DNA from: an uncultured Eubacteriales bacterium
GTDB taxonomy: Bacteria; Bacillota; Clostridia; Oscillospirales; Oscillospiraceae
Length of the DNA stretch: 64,000 nucleotides
Reading direction: 5' to 3'
Assembly: GCA_900316745.1 (NCBI GenBank)
Contig: ONEB01000005.1
Coordinates: 1 to 64,000 of the forward strand
Shown here in pieces: positions 47,029 to 54,996 of the stretch (the first letter of the stretch is position 1; every line of letters begins with the position of its first letter). The notes under the pieces were generated by a model that saw only the letters and a program-made list of their open reading frames with translations, did not search any database and was not told where the DNA came from. Both the position numbers and the translations under genes were made by a program.

Positions 47029-47550
47029 TTACAGCAGTCCGTTCGCCTTGAGCCAGCGCTGCAGACTGCCCTTTGCATCTGCCGCCGCGCTGCCCAGAAC
47101 GGAGAGCCCCTGCTTCACCTCGGCGCCGGGCGCGTAACGCCTGACGTCGCGCTCGCTGCCGCCCATGCCGCTGCCCTCGTTGGTGCACAGGGGCAGGATC
47201 GTTTTGCCGGAGAAGTCAAAGCGCTCCAGGAACGTCACCACCGCCATCGGCATCGTGCCCCAGTAGTTGGGATAGGCCAGCACGATTGTGTCATAGGCAT
47301 CGATGCTGTCCGGGAAGCGCACGAGCTCCGGACGGTTCTTCTTGCGCAGGTCCCGCTTGGCCTGCTCGATGCAGGTCATGTACACGGGAGAATAGGGCTC
47401 CTTCATCTCGATTTTGAAGCTGTCCGCCGGAATCAGCTCCTTCATGATATCGCAGACGATCTCGGTGTTGCCGACCTTCACATACCGCATCGCGCCGCCG
47501 AAGTAGTTCTCGTCCGCTCTGGAATAAAAAGCAATTAATGTTTTCGCCAT
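47029..47550 (-). CDS. Flavodoxin-family protein
   Basis: A 173-residue flavodoxin. It begins KTLIAFYSRADENYF, where SRADEN replaces the usual phosphate-binding TxTGNT, and has VLAYPNYWGTMPMAVVTFLERFDFSGKTILPLCTNEGSGMGGSERDVRRYAPGA, a pattern of the NAD(P)H-dependent flavodoxin subgroup found with Clostridial stress operons. An AGGAGGGA site lies before the start at 47550. It is divergent from a LysR gene with overlapping promoters and is followed by the O-acetyltransferase gene. Confidence 0.92.
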   Translation of the reverse strand: MAKTLIAFYSRADENYFGGAMRYVKVGNTEIVCDIMKELIPADSFKIEMKEPYSPVYMTCIEQAKRDLRKKNRPELVRFPDSIDAYDTIVLAYPNYWGTMPMAVVTFLERFDFSGKTILPLCTNEGSGMGGSERDVRRYAPGAEVKQGLSVLGSAAADAKGSLQRWLKANGLL

Positions 47551-47580
47551 GGTTGTTCCCTCCTGTTGGATTCTGTCTGC

Positions 47581-47627
47581 ATTATACAAAATAACGATTG
47601 CAAAGTCCAATCGAAATATTGTATAAT
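47581..47627. promoter_or_regulatory. Overlapping divergent promoters with LysR box
   Basis: Plus strand: TTGCAA (47598-47603), 18 bases, TATAAT (47622-47627). Minus strand: TTGGAC (47606-47611), 18 bases, TATAAT (47581-47586). Between the -10 boxes lies CGATTG-N7-CAATCG (47595-47613), a T-N11-A type LysR site that covers both -35 boxes. Confidence 0.75.
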
Positions 47628-47658
47628 CTATTTAATAATTAAATAATAGGAGCAAAAC

Positions 47659-48546
47659 ATGACGACGAAGCAAATCGACTACTGCATTGAGCTTGCCCGC
47701 ACGCTGAACTTCAGCCGGGCGGCCGACAACCTGTTTGTGAGCCAGCCGACCTTCTCCTATCAGATCAAGCTGCTGGAGCAGGAGATCGGCTTCCCTGTTT
47801 TTGAGCGCAGCGGCAGGGGCGCCGCGCTGACGCCCGCCGGGGCGCAGTTTGTGGCCTTTCTGGCGGGCATGCGCGAGGATCTGAAGCGCGCGATCGAGCA
47901 GGGACAGAACTTCAGCGCGAAATACCGGGACTCCATCTCCATCAGTCTGATGGTGCGGCAGGCGATCACCTTTCTGCCGGAGGCCATGCGGCTGTTCGCC
48001 GAGACGCATCCGCAGGTTCAGATCGCGCCCGTGTTCCAGTATGAAAACGGCGTGGAGTCGTTTTTGCGCCATGAGGTCGACATTCTGTTTGCGCTGAAAG
48101 AGCAGACGCGGCAGATCCCCAACATCCGCGTGCACGACCTGTTTGAAAGCCGCATCTATCTGATCGCGCGCAGAGACGATCCGCTCGCCGGGAAAAACCG
48201 GATCGAGGAGGCGGATCTTTTCGGGCGCACGCTGATGGTCGGCGGCGGGTCGCCTCCGGCGCTGAAGGCCGTGCAGCACCGGCTGATCAGCACCGGGCGG
48301 ATCGACTATTTCAACAGCCCCGACCACGACACGACGCTCACGAACGTCGCCGCCGGGCGCGGCGTGTGTCTCGCGCCGGGATTTCTGAACGATCACAGCG
48401 GACAGTTCGCGTGGATCCCGTTTGACTGCGCAGAGCGCTTCTCCTGCGTCCTCTGCACGCACAGGGACGACAACCGGCAGAGCGTGACCGCATTTCTCGA
48501 AGTGCTCCAGACGCTCTACGCCGACGCCGTGGCATTCCCGCTGTAA
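47659..48546 (+). CDS. LysR-type transcriptional regulator
   Basis: A 295-residue LysR protein with an N-terminal winged helix (IDYCIELARTLNFSRAADNLFVSQPTFSYQIKLLEQEIGFPVFERSGRGAALTPAG) and an effector domain from ~residue 90. It ends at a strong terminator. It is divergent from the flavodoxin-acetyltransferase operon and shares a promoter region with it that holds a single symmetrical box, so it very likely controls both itself and that operon. AGGAG precedes the ATG. Confidence 0.94.
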   Translation: MTTKQIDYCIELARTLNFSRAADNLFVSQPTFSYQIKLLEQEIGFPVFERSGRGAALTPAGAQFVAFLAGMREDLKRAIEQGQNFSAKYRDSISISLMVRQAITFLPEAMRLFAETHPQVQIAPVFQYENGVESFLRHEVDILFALKEQTRQIPNIRVHDLFESRIYLIARRDDPLAGKNRIEEADLFGRTLMVGGGSPPALKAVQHRLISTGRIDYFNSPDHDTTLTNVAAGRGVCLAPGFLNDHSGQFAWIPFDCAERFSCVLCTHRDDNRQSVTAFLEVLQTLYADAVAFPL

Positions 48547-48559
48547 GATCGGACGAAGC

Positions 48560-48590
48560 AAAAAACCACGCGGTTGACGCGTGGTTTTTT
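48560..48590. terminator. Bidirectional terminator between lysR and the five-gene operon
   Basis: A perfect 12-bp stem, AAAAAACCACGC with GCGTGGTTTTTT, loop GGTTGAC. Confidence 0.95.
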
Positions 48591-48617
48591 ATGTCCGAAA
48601 AGAGCCGGGATCGCTTC

Positions 48618-48983
48618 TTACATGACCGTGTATCCCTCTGAAGCCAGCACGGCCAGCGCTCTTTCAAGGTTTTCTTCCTTTACAAGAATATAATCGGTGT
48701 TGAACGTTGACACCGCGAAGATCCCGATCCCATGATCTGCGAGGATGCCGGACAGCCTGGATAAGATCCCGATCAGGGAGAAATCCAGGACGCCCTGAAT
48801 GCGAAAGCCTCTCCATCCGTCGTCGCGTTCGATCGTTTTTCCCGGTGCGTCTTCCGTCCTGCATACCAGTGACAGTTCCTCGTCCGTTTTGCCGATGAAA
48901 TAAAAATCGGCGCTCAGGTCGGCAGCATCGAGCTCCGCGACCTTGCAGATGGTCAGATGCCAGGGGATTATCTTCAGTTCCAT
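48618..48983 (-). CDS. ACT-domain protein
   Basis: A 121-residue protein with two ACT-like units. The first ~55 residues (KIIPWHLTICKV, DFYFIGKTDEELSLVCRTED) and the second (GVLDFSLIGILSRLSGILADHGIGIFAVSTFNTDYILVKEENLERALAVLASEGY) match the CASTOR/ACT_7 type of small two-ACT proteins. ACT units bind amino acids or other small ligands. Its start overlaps the end of the HxlR gene by 10 bases. It is the last gene of the run that begins with the TerB-domain protein and stops at the terminator at 48560-48590. Confidence 0.88.
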   Translation of the reverse strand: MELKIIPWHLTICKVAELDAADLSADFYFIGKTDEELSLVCRTEDAPGKTIERDDGWRGFRIQGVLDFSLIGILSRLSGILADHGIGIFAVSTFNTDYILVKEENLERALAVLASEGYTVM

Positions 48984-49375
48984 GCCTGATTGCCTCCGCC
49001 GTAGAGCTCCTTTTCATGCCGGAAGCCCCAGTTCATGATGGCGTAGAACACGGGCAGCAGATCGCGGCCCATCTCCGTCAGGGAATACTCCACATGGGGC
49101 GGGATCTCGTTGAACTGCTCCCGGCTGATGAGCCCGTCCTCCTCCAGTTCCCGCAGCGCTTTGGTGAGCATGGTGTTCGTGATGCCGGGAAGATCCTTTT
49201 TAAGCTGTCCGAAGCGCACCGTGTCATAGATGCACATCTCATACATCACCTGCGACTTCCACCTCCCCTGCAGCATGACCAGAAGCGGCGTGACGGGGCA
49301 GTTGCCGTCTCGCGTGACGATGCCGCTTTTCAGATTCGCCAGATAGTCCTCATAGCTCATGAATTCACGCTTCAT
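48974..49375 (-). CDS. HxlR-family transcription regulator
   Basis: A 133-residue winged-helix regulator of the HxlR/YodB family. The signature is CPVTPLLVMLQGRWKSQVMYEMCIYDTVRFGQLKKDLPGITNTMLTKALRELEEDGLISREQFNEIPPHVEYSLTEMGRDLLPVF. The conserved N-terminal Cys (residue ~26, NCPVT) used for thiol or quinone sensing in YodB-like proteins is present. Its ATG lies inside the last codons of the helicase gene (11-base overlap) with GGAGGGGA 5 bases upstream, and its end overlaps the ACT gene. Whether it controls this operon is unknown. Confidence 0.92.
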   Translation of the reverse strand: MKREFMSYEDYLANLKSGIVTRDGNCPVTPLLVMLQGRWKSQVMYEMCIYDTVRFGQLKKDLPGITNTMLTKALRELEEDGLISREQFNEIPPHVEYSLTEMGRDLLPVFYAIMNWGFRHEKELYGGGNQAWN

Positions 49376-51617
49376 CCTGATCCCCTCCGAATTTCCTCCA
49401 GCTCAGCACGCGCCGGCGCATCTGCTCAAAATCCAGCACCCCATAGGCAAAGCCCTTGCGCACGAGCTCCGGGGGCACATATTCATCGTACTTTTCAAAC
49501 ACCGGAACTTCTTTTTCATATACCAGCTCCAGCGCGTCGAAGTCCTGCTCCGCTTCCTCGCAGACGATTTCGTAAAACTCCGCCTCGCTCACCTGCATGG
49601 TGAACTGCATGTAGTACGGGCGGGAGGACTGCAGCCCTTTCAGCCCCAGTCTCTGTCCGCAGCGGAGTTTTAAAAAGCGCTCCATGGCGAGAAAGGCATA
49701 GGAGCCTACCCACGGAAACAGCGCCCACATTTTACCGCCCAGAGAAACAAGCGGCCGCTCCGCCATGCGGGACTTGCGGAAGGTCTCACGGGCATCCGCC
49801 AAACGGCAGACGGCATGGGGCATCAGATAGGGATAGCGCTTGTCCTCACTGAGCACCCGGTACATCCGCTCGAGGATGCGGGTGTGGATATCGCCCGCCA
49901 CATCGCCGAAGTAGGCCGGGATGTTCCCCTTGACCAGCGTGCAGAACACCTCGCGCCGCTTGTGATCCACCTCTTCCACGACCCAGACGCGGCCGGCGAT
50001 GGCGATCTTGTCCCCGACGGGAGGGGGCTTCACGATGGTGCCGAGCTGCTCTGAGCCGGAGCGCACGGTGTATTCGACGTTCTCCTGAAACACGGCGTAG
50101 AATTTATAGTTGTTCACGACGCGCTCGCCGGCGAGGCCGAGGATCAGGCCGCCATTTTCCGTGCGCATCACATGGTCGATCTCGAGCAAATGCCGCAGCA
50201 GCAGCCGGTAATCCTCCTGCGTGATCCGGTGAAAGCAGCTTAAGCCGAGCACGCGGGAGGCAAGCTCGCCCGGCGTCATCTCGCCGTGGGAGGCGAGCGT
50301 ACTCATGGTCTGGTGATACAGCAGGCTGTAAGGCAGCCGGTCCATGCGCGGCGGCTCCACGAAGCGCTCCTCGATATAGAGCTGCACCAGCGCGATCCCC
50401 TGAATGAGATACCACGGGATGCTGTCCGGCAGCATGGCGCGCGCCTCCTGATGATCCTCCCGCATGACGAACCACATCTCCGAGGGATCGCCCCGCCGCC
50501 CGGTGCGCCCCATGCGCTGCAGGAAGCCCGAGACCGTGAACGGCGCGTCGATCTGGAACGCGCGCTCGAGCTGTCCGACGTCGATGCCGAGCTCCAGCGT
50601 CGCTGTGGCGCAGACCGACATCAGGGAATCGTCGTCCTTCATCTCCTCCTCGGCGCTCTCGCGGTACGAAGCGGAGAGATTGCCGTGGTGAATGAGGAAG
50701 CGGTCGGGCTCGTGATTCACCTCGCAGTACTGCCGCAGGCTCTGGCACACCGACTCGCATTCCTCGCGGGAGTTTGTGAACACGAGGCACTTTTTGCCCC
50801 GGGTATGCTCGAAGATATAGCCGATGCCGGGATCGGCGGCCTTGGGCGCGGCGTCCGTGGGCGCTTCCAGAGGCGGGGCGTCCTGCACGGGAGCTCTGCC
50901 CTCGTCCGCCTGCGGCGCGGTGTTGTAAAAGTGCTCCATGCTGAGCCGCCAGACCTCTTTGCCGCCGTCGAACTTCGGGATGATCGTGCCGCGACCGCTG
51001 CCCGCCGCGAGAAACTGCCCGGCAAGCTCCGGGTTTCCGATGGTTGCCGAGAGTCCGATCCGGCGCGGGTCGCAGCCGGCGAGCTTACACAGCCGCTCAA
51101 TGAGGCAGAAGGTCTGCAGGCCCCGATCCGCCCGCAAAAGGGAGTGGATCTCGTCGATGACGATGAACCGCAGGTCGCCGAACAGGGACGGAATCTCCAT
51201 GTGCTTGTTGATCATCAGCGATTCCAGCGACTCGGGCGTGATCTGCAGGATGCCGGAGGGCTTTTTGAGAAGCTTTCGCTTTCTCGACTGCGCGGCGTCC
51301 CCGTGCCAGCGCGTGACGGCGATGCCTTCCTCCTCGCAAAGCTCATTTAAGCGCCCGAACTGGTCGTTGATGAGTGCCTTCAGCGGCGCGATATACAGTA
51401 CGCCGACCGTCTTCGAGGGGTCCTCCTCCAGCAGCGTGAGGATCGGAAAGAAGGCGGCCTCGGTCTTTCCCGACGCCGTGGAGGCGGTCAGGAGCACATT
51501 TTCATCGGTGTTGAAGATCGCGTCACCGGCGGCGTTCTGCACCGCGCGCAGGCTCTGCCAGCCGGAACGGAAAATATAGTCCTGAATAAACGGCGCGTAA
51601 CGCTCAAACACATTCAT
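49365..51617 (-). CDS. Lhr/BrxHI-like superfamily 2 helicase
   Basis: A 750-residue DEAD/DEAH-box helicase. Walker A is TASTASGKTE (residues 44-53), Walker B DEIH (155-158), motif III LSATIGN, then a second RecA domain with CLVFTNSREECE, ELGIDVGQLERAFQID and QRMGRTGRRG, followed by a ~350-residue C-terminal region with winged-helix-like parts. It resembles the Lhr-like helicase BrxHI of type 2 BREX islands more than full-length Lhr (about 1,500 residues). It probably moves along and unwinds DNA. Its ATG overlaps the stop of the BrxD-like ATPase gene (ATGA), so the two are translated together. Confidence 0.9.
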   Translation of the reverse strand: MNVFERYAPFIQDYIFRSGWQSLRAVQNAAGDAIFNTDENVLLTASTASGKTEAAFFPILTLLEEDPSKTVGVLYIAPLKALINDQFGRLNELCEEEGIAVTRWHGDAAQSRKRKLLKKPSGILQITPESLESLMINKHMEIPSLFGDLRFIVIDEIHSLLRADRGLQTFCLIERLCKLAGCDPRRIGLSATIGNPELAGQFLAAGSGRGTIIPKFDGGKEVWRLSMEHFYNTAPQADEGRAPVQDAPPLEAPTDAAPKAADPGIGYIFEHTRGKKCLVFTNSREECESVCQSLRQYCEVNHEPDRFLIHHGNLSASYRESAEEEMKDDDSLMSVCATATLELGIDVGQLERAFQIDAPFTVSGFLQRMGRTGRRGDPSEMWFVMREDHQEARAMLPDSIPWYLIQGIALVQLYIEERFVEPPRMDRLPYSLLYHQTMSTLASHGEMTPGELASRVLGLSCFHRITQEDYRLLLRHLLEIDHVMRTENGGLILGLAGERVVNNYKFYAVFQENVEYTVRSGSEQLGTIVKPPPVGDKIAIAGRVWVVEEVDHKRREVFCTLVKGNIPAYFGDVAGDIHTRILERMYRVLSEDKRYPYLMPHAVCRLADARETFRKSRMAERPLVSLGGKMWALFPWVGSYAFLAMERFLKLRCGQRLGLKGLQSSRPYYMQFTMQVSEAEFYEIVCEEAEQDFDALELVYEKEVPVFEKYDEYVPPELVRKGFAYGVLDFEQMRRRVLSWRKFGGDQDEA

Positions 51618-52942
51618 ATCGTAAACTCCACATAGCCCGCTTCGGTCTCGTCCGAAACGGCCTCCGATTTTGCGTAGCTGAATTCCTCGGACTCCAGAAG
51701 CGCCTCGATGCGCATGCCCGGGTTCTGATACAGCAAATCGAGCAGCTCGATAAAATCCCGGATGACCTCGCGCGGGGTGATGTTCTGATCCGCGCCGATG
51801 CGCCCGTACTCGATCTTGATAAAGGTGACGAGATCCTCCGTCGTGACGCTGCGCTGATAGCCGTAGAGCCCCGCGTGCATCTCGGCGAGCTTCTCGCAGA
51901 GCACCAGCATCTCCTCGGCGGTCAGCGGCTCGAGCCGGATCACCGGCGCGAGCAGGTCTCTTGCGCCGGGCTTGGAAAAGCGCCCCTCCGCGAGCCGGGA
52001 TCGCAGCGCCTCGTAGCTGTAAATGCCGCGCCGCTTGTCCTCCAGCGCCTGGGGCGTCGCGCCCATGATGATGCCGAGGTATTTCGCCTTGCCTTGCAGC
52101 GTGTCGTTATACATGGTGAGCATCTTCTCGTAGTTATACTGCCGGGTGATCGCGTTCGGGATCTTGTAGATATTCACAAGCTCGTCGACCATGATCATCA
52201 TGCCCGCATAGCCCGCGAGCCGGAAGAACGTGGCAAAGAGCTTCAGATAGTCATACCAGTCGTCGTCCGTGATGATGATGTTGACGCCGAGCGCCTCCTT
52301 CGCCTCGCGCTTGAGCGCGTATTCGCCCCGGAACCAGCGCACGACCCTGGCCTTGGTCTCGTCGTCGCCGCTGACGTAGGCATGATAATAGGCGGAGAGG
52401 AGTCTGCCGAACTCGAAGCCGTGCACCATCTCGCTGACCGAGGCCGTGACGGCATAGATCTTCTTATCCGTCGCGGCGGCGAGCGCGGGATCGTCCGGCG
52501 TGAGGCCGGTCTCCTGCATGGCCTCGCTCTGCACGGCGCTGATCCACCGGTCCAGCACCAGCGTGAGCGCGCCGCCCTCGGGCTTCGTCTTCGTGGAGAG
52601 GTTGGAAATCAGCTCCCGGTAGGTCGCAAGCCCCTGTCCCCGCGTGCCCTGCAGGCGCCGCTCCGGGGAGAGATCCGCGTCCGCCACGATGAAGCCGCGA
52701 TCCATCACATAGTTGCGGATCGTCTGCAGCAGGAAGCTCTTGCCGCTGCCGTAGCGCCCGACGATGAAGCGGAAGGACGCGCCGCCCTCGGCGATGATGT
52801 CCACATCGTGCAGCAGCGCCTCGATCTCGTTTTTCCGGCCCACCGTGATATACGGCAGACCGATGCGCGGCACCACGCCGCCCTTGAGCGAGTTCAGGAC
52901 CGTCTGCGCGATCCGCTTCGGTACTTTCTTATGTTCAACCAT
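51614..52942 (-). CDS. BrxD-like P-loop ATPase (DUF2791)
   Basis: A 442-residue ATPase of the BrxD/DUF2791 type. The Walker A loop is GRYGSGKSF (residues 62-70), followed by the family's FIVADADLSPERRL; Walker B is MIMVDELVNIYK with Asp253-Glu254; and TMYNDTLQGKAKYLGIIMGATPQALEDKRRGIYSYEALRSRLAEGR is a hallmark stretch. BrxD is known from BREX phage-defence islands, where it stands next to the BrxHI helicase, as here. The start at 52942 has GGAGG 8 bases upstream and lies 8 bases inside the TerB gene. The rest of BREX is not in the window. Confidence 0.88.
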   Translation of the reverse strand: MVEHKKVPKRIAQTVLNSLKGGVVPRIGLPYITVGRKNEIEALLHDVDIIAEGGASFRFIVGRYGSGKSFLLQTIRNYVMDRGFIVADADLSPERRLQGTRGQGLATYRELISNLSTKTKPEGGALTLVLDRWISAVQSEAMQETGLTPDDPALAAATDKKIYAVTASVSEMVHGFEFGRLLSAYYHAYVSGDDETKARVVRWFRGEYALKREAKEALGVNIIITDDDWYDYLKLFATFFRLAGYAGMMIMVDELVNIYKIPNAITRQYNYEKMLTMYNDTLQGKAKYLGIIMGATPQALEDKRRGIYSYEALRSRLAEGRFSKPGARDLLAPVIRLEPLTAEEMLVLCEKLAEMHAGLYGYQRSVTTEDLVTFIKIEYGRIGADQNITPREVIRDFIELLDLLYQNPGMRIEALLESEEFSYAKSEAVSDETEAGYVEFTI

Positions 52943-54758
52943 TGTTTGTTCCTCCAAGGTAGTGCTCAATCTCTTCTGCATAGTCCTCCACAAGGGCGAG
53001 CGCGTCACCCTCACAGAGCAGCACCGTATCGCCGATCTCGTCAAAAAGCGCCTCGTTGATGGCATCTGCCACGACAGACGGCATCAGATGATGGGTCCGG
53101 ATGATTTCCGTTGCGTCCCCGTCCTTCAGCAGGGTCCGGATAATCTGAATCTGTACGGCATCCAGCGGAAGATCGCTTGTTTCGTCCTCTGCTGCGGGCG
53201 GGATTTCTTCTTCGATATCCTCGATTTCCTCCTCGGTCAGGAGGCTCTCCCGCGTCGTCACCGCATCCCGGCGGATCCGCTCCAGTCCGGAGAGGTCGAT
53301 CGTGATCATCGGCCGTGCCGCTTCGATCTCGGCCTTTCTGTCCGCCTCGATGACGGCGTCGATATACGGTCTCGCCCATTCGTCGGCAGGGTTTTCCCGG
53401 AGATACCGCCCGGTTTTCAGATACCGGCGCAGGCGGGCGTCCGTCTCGTGCAGGAAGCCCTGCAGGCGGGCGCGGTCGAACGACGGCTTTTCATAGGCCT
53501 CCACCTGCCACGCGCCGCCGCTGCAATGGTAGCTGCGGCACGCGCTGAGTACGTAGTCCCGGCTCGCGCTTCTTGTTTTCTGATCATAGACGGCGCTCGT
53601 GAGCGGATACCACGCCCGGCGCTGCCTTTCGCCGAAGCAGAGCGTGAACAGATCCTTTCCCTGCCAGCGATACACAGAGGCGGCGCGCCACGCGTCGCTG
53701 AAGAGCCGTTGTCCCCGCCCGGGGTCCTTTGTCAGTACGGGAGAGCCCTCCGTCTTTTTTCCGCCCAAGAAGCAGAGCGCCGAGAACACTTCCTCATCGG
53801 AGTGCTCCTCCGGTGCGTGAAGCGTCATAAGCGCCGCGTCCTGCTCCATCAGCTCCGGGTCAGCGGCCTGCGCCGCAAGCGCCTGCGGCAGATCGTGCAG
53901 GACGGCAAATTCCAGCATCCACCGGCGCAGATTTTTGCGCATGCGCGTATCACCGAATCCGGCGTCGAGATACGCGGTCATAAATTCCCGCATCTTTTGC
54001 AGGCACGCCTCCGGCGTGTCCGCTCCCACGCCGTTTAAGAGCTCATAGATATAGAGATACGCGGCGGAGGTCGGGATCGGCTGCACATCGCCCCGGCGCA
54101 GACGGGCGCGCCACGTGAAGTAGCCGCGCAGCTGCCGCGTGTTCATGTCGTGATAGGTCGGGTAGTAGTGGTCGAAGCTGCCCTCCCACGGCACATCGTC
54201 CTCATAGTCCTGCATCAGCACGGCCTGCCGACAGAAGTTTCTGGCTCTGGACTCCACGGATTCCCTGCCGTATTCATACAGGCGCTTCATTTCGCGCAGG
54301 CGCTCGGGAATCTGCTCCCTGGGCGGGCGGTAGGTGCTCCCTGAAAAGGGCAGCGCCGTATCCTGATACCCGCCCTCATCGGACTTCAGCGCAGAGCCGA
54401 GCACGATCTGATAGCCGCTCGGATTGCCGGACGCGATCGCCTGATCGAACAGCCGGAAGACGATCTCGCGCTCCGTCCGCTCGTCGAAGGTGACTCCGAT
54501 CCACCGACTCCCGCGCATGCGCAGCGGCTGTGTGAGATAGTCTCGCCGAAAGCGCATGAGACTGTCGCGGCCGCACTTTAGGTCGCAGCGCTCGATCTCC
54601 GTGCCGGTCTCGCCGTCCCACTGCCGCATCAGCAGCGCGACCCATTTGCCGGTCTGCGGGTGGCACAGCACGGAAAAGCCCGGAAAGTCCGCCCATTTAT
54701 GCTGTTCCTCCAGCTGATATTGTTCTCTGGCATAGTCCGTCAGCTCCGCCAAAAGCAT
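52935..54758 (-). CDS. TerB-N/TerB-C domain protein with MmcQ-like N-terminus
   Basis: A 607-residue cytoplasmic protein. Residues ~14-112 (EQHKWADFPGFSVLCHPQTGKWVALLM, CDLKCGRDSL, WIGVTFDERTEREIV) resemble the MmcQ/YjbR double-wing fold. Residues ~145-300 are TerB-N (YEYGRESVESRARNFCRQAVLMQDYEDDVPW, YHDMNTRQLRGYFTWRARLRRGDVQPIPTSAAYLYIYELLNGVG). Residues ~535-605 are TerB-C (LDAVQIQIIRTLLKDGDATEII, LMPSVVADAINEALFDEIGDTVLL). An acidic stretch (EEEIEDIEEEIPPAAEDE) precedes TerB-C. TerB-N and TerB-C proteins are tied by comparative genomics to stress and DNA-processing systems. GGAGGTG precedes the start. First gene of the run. Confidence 0.82.
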   Translation of the reverse strand: MLLAELTDYAREQYQLEEQHKWADFPGFSVLCHPQTGKWVALLMRQWDGETGTEIERCDLKCGRDSLMRFRRDYLTQPLRMRGSRWIGVTFDERTEREIVFRLFDQAIASGNPSGYQIVLGSALKSDEGGYQDTALPFSGSTYRPPREQIPERLREMKRLYEYGRESVESRARNFCRQAVLMQDYEDDVPWEGSFDHYYPTYHDMNTRQLRGYFTWRARLRRGDVQPIPTSAAYLYIYELLNGVGADTPEACLQKMREFMTAYLDAGFGDTRMRKNLRRWMLEFAVLHDLPQALAAQAADPELMEQDAALMTLHAPEEHSDEEVFSALCFLGGKKTEGSPVLTKDPGRGQRLFSDAWRAASVYRWQGKDLFTLCFGERQRRAWYPLTSAVYDQKTRSASRDYVLSACRSYHCSGGAWQVEAYEKPSFDRARLQGFLHETDARLRRYLKTGRYLRENPADEWARPYIDAVIEADRKAEIEAARPMITIDLSGLERIRRDAVTTRESLLTEEEIEDIEEEIPPAAEDETSDLPLDAVQIQIIRTLLKDGDATEIIRTHHLMPSVVADAINEALFDEIGDTVLLCEGDALALVEDYAEEIEHYLGGTNNG

Positions 54759-54799
54759 CCCGACACCTCCCGTCCGTCGTGTTTCGTTTAAGTATCTTT

Positions 54800-54827
54800 A
54801 TTATACTATATCTTTTTTTGAAATCAA
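54800..54827 (-). promoter_or_regulatory. Promoter of the TerB-BrxD-BrxHI operon
   Basis: On the minus strand TTGATT (54822-54827), 16 bases, a perfect TATAAT (54800-54805), in an AT-rich tract. No other good promoter is seen down to 48618. Confidence 0.7.
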
Positions 54828-54845
54828 GTACGCAGAATCATCATA

Positions 54846-54869
54846 CCTGGTACGCTTTTTGATACCAGG
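54846..54869. repeat. Inverted repeat upstream of the TerB promoter
   Basis: CCTGGTA-N10-TACCAGG, 7 bp per arm, 19 bases upstream of the -35 box. It is a candidate binding site for a regulator of the operon. Confidence 0.35.
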
Positions 54870-54908
54870 GCAGCACAGAGCCGCAGCGTCTGATCGAACA
54901 GATAATAT

Positions 54909-54959
54909 GCTCCCGCCGTGCGTGACAGATCTTTTCTCACTGTCATGCGCGGCGGGAGC
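54909..54959 (-). terminator. Long hairpin after the XRE-zinc ribbon gene
   Basis: A 20-bp stem (GCTCCCGCCGTGCGTGACAG with CTGTCATGCGCGGCGGGAGC; two G-T pairs) around an 11-base loop. It follows the minus-strand XRE gene and lacks a clear T run, so it may be a terminator or an RNA-stabilising structure. Confidence 0.55.
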
Positions 54960-54996
54960 TTTGCATATCAAAGAATGATGAAATGGTAAATCAGGT

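Noticed and set aside
48618-54758. A complete BREX system
   Set aside because: Only BrxD-like and BrxHI-like genes are present. No PglX methyltransferase, PglZ phosphatase, BrxA, BrxB or BrxC is seen in the window.
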